Of a DNA stretch of 7,643 nt, positions 1 to 3,428 are shown piece after piece. Each line of letters starts with the position of its first letter. Positions within the stretch are counted from its first letter, which is position 1. Made by a program: the position numbers and the translations under genes. Source of the DNA: Acidobacteriota bacterium (GTDB taxonomy: Bacteria; Acidobacteriota; UBA6911; JACQSX01). The stretch covers positions 1 through 7,643 of the forward strand of contig JACQGG010000126.1 of assembly GCA_016199665.1 (NCBI GenBank), in the 5' to 3' direction. Under the pieces are notes generated by a model, which made no database searches, had not been told where the DNA came from, and saw only the letters and a program-made list of their open reading frames with translations.

Positions 1-575
1 CGGTTCGGCCACGGTATATGCCAGAACTGTGCGACAACCAGATCTGGATTTCGATTTTTCAGCAGACGAGGCAGCAGGCCGAAATGATAGTCTTGGATAA
101 ATACGACCGCGGGGCTGTCTCCAGCTTCTTCCAGAACTGCCTCGGCAAAGACTTCGTTGACCTCGCAATACGCGTCCCAGTCCCGGCGGCTGAAGACGGG
201 CCGCCGGAAGACGATGTGGCAAAGTGGCCAAAGGCCGCTGTTTGAAAGGCCGTAGTAATACCCAAGTTCCTGCTGGGCTGTGAGCCAGATTCGGCGCAGC
301 GTATATCGAGGCTCTTCGGGAGGGACGTTCACTCGCCCCTTCGGGTCGGATGACTCCCGGTCTGCGTCCCCGCTTCCATGCGCGATCCAGATTCCACCGC
401 AGGCGCGCATGACAGCATCCACGGCGGCGGCCATCCCGCTGGCGGGCCGCACGCATACGATACGGCCGTCATGACGGCGATGGATAAACGGTTCACGGTT
501 GGACACGACAATCAGCTTGCAGCCATCCAGTTTCTCTCTGGCCAGGTCCTGTAACACCTTATCTGTCCATATCAT
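1..575 (-). CDS. otsA: OtsA-like trehalose-6-phosphate synthase (GT20), C-terminus beyond window
   Basis: Transfers glucose from a nucleotide sugar to glucose-6-phosphate to make trehalose-6-phosphate in the cytoplasm. Only the first 191 residues are in the window. Seen: LIVVSNREPF (residues 21-30), PASGMAAAVDAV (44-55), YYYGLSNSGLWPLCH (106-120), DWDAYCEVNEVFA (132-144), QDYHFGLLPRLL (161-172) and FWHIPWPN (184-191). The Tyr/Trp/Asp/His set known from E. coli OtsA (Y76, W85, D130, H154) aligns with Y107, W116, D162 and H186; the Asp-to-His spacing of 24 is identical. Departures from classic OtsA are REPF after SNR, a Cys in WPLCH, and WHIPWPN instead of LHIPFP, which suggests a divergent GT20 branch, so acceptor specificity is not certain. 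The ATG at 575 lies 9 bases after GGGAGG (585-590 on the plus strand); a GTG at 576-578 is an equally placed alternative start. A hairpin lies just upstream of the ribosome binding site. Confidence 0.9.
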   Translation of the reverse strand, partial: MIWTDKVLQDLAREKLDGCKLIVVSNREPFIHRRHDGRIVCVRPASGMAAAVDAVMRACGGIWIAHGSGDADRESSDPKGRVNVPPEEPRYTLRRIWLTAQQELGYYYGLSNSGLWPLCHIVFRRPVFSRRDWDAYCEVNEVFAEAVLEEAGDSPAVVFIQDYHFGLLPRLLKNRNPDLVVAQFWHIPWPN

Positions 576-584
576 CACCGTTAG

Positions 585-590
585 CCTCCC
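585..590 (-). promoter_or_regulatory. ribosome binding site of the otsA-like gene
   Basis: GGGAGG on the minus strand, 6 bases before a GTG and 9 before the ATG. It does not decide between the two adjacent in-frame starts. Confidence 0.6.
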
Positions 591-596
591 TACAAA

Positions 597-622
597 CACG
601 TCAGAGGACACTCTGAAACGTG
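597..622 (-). promoter_or_regulatory. hairpin in the leader of the otsA-like gene
   Basis: TCAGAG / GACA / CTCTGA is a perfect 6-bp stem with a 4-base loop (601-616). It is extended by CACG (597-600) pairing with CGTG (619-622) across a 2-base bulge. It ends 7 bases upstream of the GGGAGG ribosome binding site. There is no T-run, so it is not a standard terminator; a translational or RNA-stability role is possible but unproven. Confidence 0.45.
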
Positions 623-821
623 GAATCTGTCGCCAGTAGTATCATGGGACTTGCGCGAAGGAGCAAAGCCACCGGGTTTGCCGGAAGACTCCAGAAGGAA
701 AAAGCTGAAGGCAAACCGAATTGGGACCGTTGACAGGAGACTGACTTCCTGCGATTCCGGCCCGAGCTGCGACCGCGCCGGATAATCAGAGCGGCCTTCT
801 CAAGCTCTTCAGTGCGGAATC
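623..821. other. intergenic spacer between smORF A and the otsA-like gene
   Basis: No convincing reading frame on either strand. It contains an inverted repeat GGTTTGCC (675-682) / GGCAAACC (710-717) with a 27-base interior, and a nested CCGG-GTTTG-CCGG motif at 673-685. Nothing matches a terminator with a T-run. A regulatory RNA is conceivable but I cannot name one. Confidence 0.4.
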
Positions 822-899
822 TTAGCAGGAAGGCGGGTCTGTGTTTTCTGTGCTCAAGCCTAGATGCTTCTTACGCCAGATAACAGAACAAGCCGCCAT
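822..899 (-). CDS. smORF A: 25-residue peptide of the WRxKHLGLSxENTDPP family
   Basis: Function unknown. The frame runs M-AACSVIW, then RKKHLGLSTENTDPP, then SC and a TAA stop (822-824). It is a diverged copy of the frames at 3047-3136 and 2591-2659. The shared core W8-R9-x-K11-H-L-G-L-S-x-E-N-T-D-P23 is kept although nearly every third base differs, which argues for translation on the minus strand. No clear Shine-Dalgarno precedes the ATG; a TAGAGT hexamer ends 7 bases before it and could be a -10 box giving a very short leader. There is no membrane span or signal peptide; the core is polar and ends in Pro-Pro. It lies between a group II intron relic and the otsA-like gene, whose start is 324 bases downstream. 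Alternative: a relic of a longer protein whose N-terminus was duplicated. The homology between copies is certain; present-day translation is an inference. Confidence 0.55.
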   Translation of the reverse strand: MAACSVIWRKKHLGLSTENTDPPSC

Positions 900-929
900 G
901 GCTTCTACTCTACCAAGATACGACCGGGT

Positions 930-1202
930 GCGCAAGCCAAGCAGGGTCTAGTCTGGGCGCTTGACGGCTGGATTCGGCGGCACATTCGAAAATGCTTCTG
1001 GCTACGCTGGCATCACTGGCGAGGAAGGGAGAGAGCACTGAGGCGACTGGGTATCGGCAATCCCCAACTGAAAGCGGCTCACAGTAGCCGTGGGGCTTGG
1101 GGTTTGGCCGCAACTGGCACCTTGCACATGGCTCTCAACAACTCCGGCCTTCGCCGGTATGGCTTTCTGACTCCAGGGGATCTTGCGAATAATCGCGCAT
1201 GA
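930..1202 (+). pseudogene. 5'-truncated group II intron maturase (C-terminal domain only)
   Basis: Remnant of the reverse transcriptase/maturase that splices and mobilises a group II intron. Only the maturase-specific domain X end is present: LDGWIRRHIRKCFWLRWH, then an Arg-rich stretch, NPQLKAAHSSRGAW, and ALNNSGLRRYGFLTPGDLA before a TGA at 1200-1202. These blocks are typical of bacterial group II intron proteins. All reverse transcriptase motifs, including YADD, are missing, so it cannot act alone. An in-frame ATG at 864 lies antisense inside smORF A and is probably fortuitous; recognisable similarity begins near 930-945. The intron's 3' RNA domains follow directly. The 5' truncation point lies within a few tens of bases of the start of smORF A. 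Confidence 0.85.
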
Positions 1203-1204
1203 TT

Positions 1205-1278
1205 CCAATCGCCGGATACTGAAAACGGTACGTCCGGTGGTGTGGGAGGGTGCAGCGGCGCAATCCGCTGCACTCGAC
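1205..1278 (+). ncRNA. group II intron domains V and VI (3' end of a truncated intron)
   Basis: Four bases after the maturase stop comes a domain V-like sequence. Its 5' strand starts near 1207 with the CGC triad at 1210-1212; GCCGGA is followed by a GAAA-containing loop and returns as TCCGGTGGTGT. Domain VI follows as GTGCAGCGG (1250-1258) / CCGCTGCAC (1265-1273), a perfect 9-bp stem with loop CGCAAT. A1272 is a good candidate for the bulged branch-point A, seven bases from a 3' end at 1278 (ACTCGAC, matching the usual AY end). Domains I-IV are absent, so the RNA cannot self-splice in cis. Confidence 0.8.
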
Positions 1279-1294
1279 CTGATTTTGCTCGTCC

Positions 1295-1603
1295 TCATCT
1301 GTTCGTTACAAGGTCCAGCATAGCCATAAAGCAGGAATAGTAGAAGACCGCGAACAGCCCCAGCAGAAGGATCAGGAAGGTAAGCTCAAAGATGTGTGCC
1401 TTGCCAACCGCGTGTTCCCGCCTGTGCTGGTCTTCAGGACGTCCCTCTGAGATTAATTCTTGTGCTTGTTCTGCACCAGACAAATGGGTCGTGTCAGTGC
1501 GCCGCTTTGACTCAATGCGGAAGATACGCGAAAAACAGAACACAACTGGGACCAAGATCGACGACCACGCCAGCGTCATGAAGATAATGGCACTCAAAGT
1601 CAT
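1295..1603 (-). CDS. 102-residue small membrane protein downstream of pal
   Basis: I do not recognise a named family. The first hydrophobic segment is residues 4-28 (SAIIFMTLAWSSILVPVVFC and following), a polar charged middle spans 30-68, and a second segment covers 71-96 (HIFELTFLILLLGLFAVFYY and following). This predicts two spans with a hydrophilic loop of about 40 residues. The N-terminal MTLSAIIFM...CFSRIF pattern resembles the very small accessory subunits of sodium-solute symporters (MetS-like), but no transporter gene is in the window, so this is only a resemblance. The start is well supported: AAGGAG (1610-1615 on the plus strand) lies 6 bases before the ATG, and the pal stop is only 25 bases upstream, so the two are probably cotranscribed. 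Confidence 0.75.
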   Translation of the reverse strand: MTLSAIIFMTLAWSSILVPVVFCFSRIFRIESKRRTDTTHLSGAEQAQELISEGRPEDQHRREHAVGKAHIFELTFLILLLGLFAVFYYSCFMAMLDLVTNR

Positions 1604-1609
1604 TGGCAG

Positions 1610-1615
1610 CTCCTT
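1610..1615 (-). promoter_or_regulatory. ribosome binding site of the 102-residue membrane protein
   Basis: A strong AAGGAG at 6-base spacing inside the 25-base gap after pal. It decides the start of the small gene and shows that it is a real translation unit. Confidence 0.7.
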
Positions 1616-1628
1616 TGGGGACGGAGGG

Positions 1629-2414
1629 TTATCTCTTCAGCCCAAAATGAACGCGTCGATTCAGTGCCCAGGCTGTCTCATCATGTCCTTCGGCGAACGG
1701 CCGCTCCTCGCCGTAGGAAATTGTTTCCAGCCGCGAGGCACTGATGCCGAGCGATACGAGGTATCCCTTGGCCGCCTGCACACGGCGGTCTCCCAGAGCC
1801 AAGTTGTACTCAGACGTTCCTCGCTCGTCACAATGCCCCTCCAGGACGAAAGAGGCGTTGGGATACTGCCGCAGGTAGGTAACGTTTTGTTGCAGGATTT
1901 CGCGCCCCTCTTGACTCAGTGAGTACTGATCGAAGTCAAAAAAGACGTCCCGGATCAAACCTCGCCGCATCATGTCTTCAATGGCCATATTCTCGTCCAT
2001 GGCAGGCGTGGCAGGTGGCTGAGCTACGGGTTCTGTCACGGTGACCCGTGTACTGGCGGTCGTCGACCCCAGGCGGTTAGTCGCGGTAGCCGTGTAGGTA
2101 GTCGAGCGCTCTGGCGTTATCCGAACTGATCCAACTGCGGTAACGGTGCCGACTCCCCCGTCGATGACTAGACTTTCGGCATCTCCTGAACTCCATGAAA
2201 GAGTAAAACTCTCTCCTTTGCTGAGGACCTCCGGCTCAGCATGAATCTGTACTGTAGGTGATGCCGTAGGGCCAGAAGGGGGCGCAACTACCGCATCAGG
2301 TTGCCTCACTACGGAAGAGGGGGAGACGGTTGTTTTCTTTTTGCATGCAGGAATTCCAGCGACGAGGAGAATCAGCGCCAAATAAAGAAAGCGAATAGAA
2401 GTAATTCGTGACAT
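1629..2414 (-). CDS. pal: peptidoglycan-associated lipoprotein (Pal) with an extra Ig-like domain
   Basis: Outer-membrane lipoprotein that binds peptidoglycan and works with the Tol system in envelope integrity and division. Residues 1-24 form a lipoprotein signal (IRFLYLALILLVAGIPAC) with Cys24 as the acylated residue; Pro at -2 of the lipobox is unusual. A Pro/Val/Ser linker covers about 25-52. An Ig-like beta domain follows at about 53-127, with EPEVLSKGESFTLSWSS and STTYTATATN. The OmpA-like domain is 155-261, with VFFDFDQYSL (157-166), LEGHCDERGTSEYN (191-204) and LGDRRVQAAKGYL (207-219). The Asp of CDERG and Arg of GDRR fit the diaminopimelate-binding pair. At 261 residues it is longer than classic Pal (about 170) because of the Ig-like insert. 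GGAGG lies 5 bases before the ATG. No tol genes are seen next to it. Confidence 0.93.
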   Translation of the reverse strand: MSRITSIRFLYLALILLVAGIPACKKKTTVSPSSVVRQPDAVVAPPSGPTASPTVQIHAEPEVLSKGESFTLSWSSGDAESLVIDGGVGTVTAVGSVRITPERSTTYTATATNRLGSTTASTRVTVTEPVAQPPATPAMDENMAIEDMMRRGLIRDVFFDFDQYSLSQEGREILQQNVTYLRQYPNASFVLEGHCDERGTSEYNLALGDRRVQAAKGYLVSLGISASRLETISYGEERPFAEGHDETAWALNRRVHFGLKR

Positions 2415-2659
2415 CTCGGCCTCCGTGTCAAAGGATAGTGCCGTGGCAGTTTCCGAGCTTTTCCGCTCCCCGATGATCGGGCGTGCCCCGTATCAGAGCA
2501 GTCCTGCCGACGGCGTATGTGTTGATAGATGCTGGGGTCGCACGAGAAGCAGCGGCCCGAGTTCTCGACCTGAAGCGAAGAGATCACAATGGGAGGGTCA
2601 GTGTTTTCCGCACTTAATCCCAGGTGTTTGTCGCGCCACCGCCTCAATCGTGCGATCAT
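2372..2659 (-). CDS. smORF B: WRxKHLGLSxENTDPP family, extended frame overlapping pal
   Basis: Function unknown. The conserved part is residues 1-23 (2659-2591): MIARLRRW then RDKHLGLSAENTDPP, homologous to smORFs A and C. Those copies stop 2 and 6 codons after Pro-Pro, whereas this frame stays open for 72 more codons and ends at 2372, inside pal in another frame. The extra part (residues 24-95) is Arg/Ser/Cys rich, with no recognised domain, and reads across the pal ribosome binding site; it is probably a lost stop or non-coding. The first eight residues are also the most diverged of the three copies (RLRR instead of CS). AGGA lies 10 bases before the ATG, inside the loop of a hairpin at 2664-2680. 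The conserved core is well supported; the full length is doubtful. Confidence 0.45.
   Translation of the reverse strand: MIARLRRWRDKHLGLSAENTDPPIVISSLQVENSGRCFSCDPSIYQHIRRRQDCSDTGHARSSGSGKARKLPRHYPLTRRPRCHELLLFAFFIWR
2420..2424 (-). promoter_or_regulatory. ribosome binding site of pal
   Basis: GGAGG at 5-base spacing from the ATG at 2414. It fixes the pal start even though the extended frame of smORF B overlaps it. Confidence 0.65.
2469..2481. promoter_or_regulatory. perfect 13-bp palindrome upstream of pal
   Basis: CCCGAT-G-ATCGGG lies 55-67 bases upstream of the pal start. Six-base arms around one central base fit a dimeric regulator site. No matching -35/-10 pair was convincing, so an operator role is only a possibility. 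Confidence 0.3.
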
Positions 2660-2663
2660 AATC

Positions 2664-2680
2664 GAGTGTTCCTGACACTC
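2664..2680 (-). promoter_or_regulatory. hairpin holding the likely Shine-Dalgarno of smORF B
   Basis: On the minus strand GAGTGT-CAGGA-ACACTC forms a perfect 6-bp stem with AGGA exposed in the loop, ending 4 bases before the ATG at 2659. It could either present or mask the ribosome binding site. It also follows the 49-residue gene and could affect its 3' end, but there is no T-run. Confidence 0.4.
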
Positions 2681-2733
2681 TAATCCGGGTGACCCAAGCC
2701 CTGTGGTACAAGCGCTTGAATCAGCGCAGTGTT

Positions 2734-2883
2734 TTAACCTCGACCTTTCCTCTGTGCTTCATCAGACCGTTTTTGAATCCTTGTCCGCTCGTTCTCACCT
2801 CTTCGGCTAACGACCGCCAAATACACTACGAAGGAGAGAAAAGCGATGGCAAGGATGATCACGACCACCGTTGCTGGATCCAT
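2734..2883 (-). CDS. 49-residue single-span membrane protein
   Basis: No family recognised. The protein is MDPATVVVIILAIAFLSFVV, then YLAVVSRRGENERTRI, QKRSDEAQRKGRG and a TAA stop. Residues 4-26 are one continuous hydrophobic helix; residues 27-49 are highly charged (Arg/Lys/Glu), so by the positive-inside rule the tail should be cytoplasmic with the N-terminus outside. A Shine-Dalgarno GAGGG (2889-2893 on the plus strand) lies 5 bases before the ATG. It sits between smORFs C and B and has the same orientation as pal. The single span with a charged tail fits a small accessory or regulatory subunit of a membrane complex, but no partner is identified. The clean start signal and clear membrane pattern support a real gene despite its size. 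Confidence 0.65.
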   Translation of the reverse strand: MDPATVVVIILAIAFLSFVVYLAVVSRRGENERTRIQKRSDEAQRKGRG

Positions 2884-2943
2884 GGATACCCTCGTCAAAA
2901 CATTCCAAATCCGGCAGAACTAACCGGCACAAACCGTCAAATA

Positions 2944-2961
2944 CTTCGGCTTTTCCCGAAG
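2944..2961 (-). promoter_or_regulatory. hairpin between smORF C and the 49-residue gene
   Basis: On the minus strand CTTCGG-GAAAAG-CCGAAG is a perfect 6-bp stem with a 6-base loop, followed by TATTTG. The tail is too poor in T for a confident intrinsic terminator. Its position between the short peptide frame and the next gene would suit attenuation, but this is speculative. Confidence 0.35.
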
Positions 2962-3046
2962 CTACCTGCAAAGAGGGACGTAGACTGGTGTCTCTCAAAC
3001 CTTAAATTCCAACATTGAGCTAATTTATTGAAAGGAGCGTAGAAGA

Positions 3047-3136
3047 TCAGGAAACGGCGGTGCCGAAAGGAGGGTCTGTGTTCTCGGCACTGAGACCTAA
3101 ATGCTTTTCACGCCATACAATCGAACAAGCCGTCAT
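3047..3136 (-). CDS. smORF C: 29-residue peptide of the WRxKHLGLSxENTDPP family
   Basis: Function unknown. The frame reads MTACSIVW, REKHLGLSAENTDPP, FGTAVS, then TGA. It shares with smORF A the start MxACSxxW and with both copies the core ending ENTDPP. An in-frame TGA four codons before the ATG means the frame cannot extend upstream, so its boundaries are firm. There is no Shine-Dalgarno; instead an extended -10 box TGGTATGAT ends 8 bases before the ATG, so a transcript starting at the usual distance would begin at or one or two bases before the start codon (leaderless). It is polar, with no signal peptide or span; His-Leu-Gly-Leu-Ser and the acidic Asn-Thr-Asp-Pro-Pro end are the invariant parts. 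The next gene on this strand starts 253 bases downstream. It could be a leader peptide for that gene or a free microprotein. Confidence 0.6.
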   Translation of the reverse strand: MTACSIVWREKHLGLSAENTDPPFGTAVS

Positions 3137-3144
3137 TACAGAAA

Positions 3145-3169
3145 ATCATACCACAAAGTGGCACTTTGT
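3145..3169 (-). promoter_or_regulatory. candidate extended -10 promoter with operator-like palindrome for smORF C
   Basis: On the minus strand TATGAT (3145-3150) is preceded by TGG, giving an extended -10 element. Directly upstream is a perfect inverted repeat, ACAAAGTG-C-CACTTTGT (3153-3169), occupying the space between the -10 and the -35 region, where a repressor would block polymerase. No good -35 is present, as is usual for extended -10 promoters. The transcription start would fall at about 3136-3138, making the peptide message leaderless. Confidence 0.5.
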
Positions 3170-3203
3170 TGGAGCAAAACCGGCTATTTTGAAGGTGAAG
3201 GCG

Positions 3204-3428
3204 ATGGAGCACATCGTACCCTTTTTCGAAGGGCACGGCTGTTCACCTCTTGAAAAAGGAGACGCATATGTCATTACAGTGCGCGTGCTCAAGAGGCTGA
3301 CCGGCGGTCCTACCTCAGTGATCTTGGAGTTAATCAGTCCCACCCCCTGGAGAGTTCACTACGCTGCCGGTTGCGCCGCTGAGGTGAACTGCGCGGGGTC
3401 AGACGGACCCTTCCCCTTGGTTCAATGA
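3204..3428 (+). CDS. possible 74-residue hypothetical protein
   Basis: Weakly supported. The frame from the ATG at 3204 reads MEHIVPFFEGHGCSPLEKGD, then AYVITVRVLKRL and TSVILELISPTPWRVHYA, and ends at a TGA that overlaps the stop of the convergent membrane protein by 7 bases. Alternating hydrophobic residues suggest beta strands. AAGG at 3192-3195 is 8 bases before the ATG. The frame is open further upstream to 3060, but that part is antisense to smORF C and is unlikely to be coding. No family is recognised. It could equally be a chance frame in the upstream region of smORF C. Confidence 0.22.
   Translation: MEHIVPFFEGHGCSPLEKGDAYVITVRVLKRLTGGPTSVILELISPTPWRVHYAAGCAAEVNCAGSDGPFPLVQ

Larger units (their letters stand above)
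930..1278 (+). mobile_element. relic of a group II intron (3' fragment)
   Basis: Covers the maturase C-terminus plus domains V/VI described in the two overlapping entries. The 5' boundary is uncertain because the first similarity fades between about 910 and 945. The 3' boundary at 1278 lies 16 bases from the stop codon of the minus-strand gene ending at 1295, so the element sits just beyond the end of that gene in the opposite orientation. Confidence 0.8.

Noticed and set aside
653..717. Possible cyclic-di-GMP (GEMM) riboswitch, from GCAAAGCCA followed by CCGG
   Set aside because: The required GGCAAACC-type half is not upstream of GCAAAGCC (it occurs downstream, at 710-717), the second stem is too short, and no plus-strand gene follows.
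864..944. N-terminal extension of the maturase frame from the ATG at 864
   Set aside because: This stretch is antisense to smORF A and shows no similarity to maturase; the ATG is fortuitous.
2709..2727. CAAGCGCTTG palindrome and GCGCT/AGCGC hairpin after the 49-residue gene as a terminator
   Set aside because: The stem is only 5 bp and no T-run follows in the minus direction.
3060..3203. Plus-strand reading of the three repeats as a conserved GGSVFSALxPRCFSRH peptide
   Set aside because: The antiparallel frame shares wobble positions with the minus frame, so it looks partly conserved, but it has more amino-acid changes (about 6 variable columns of 16 versus 2 of 15). The remaining variation falls on its second codon positions, which is unlike coding sequence.
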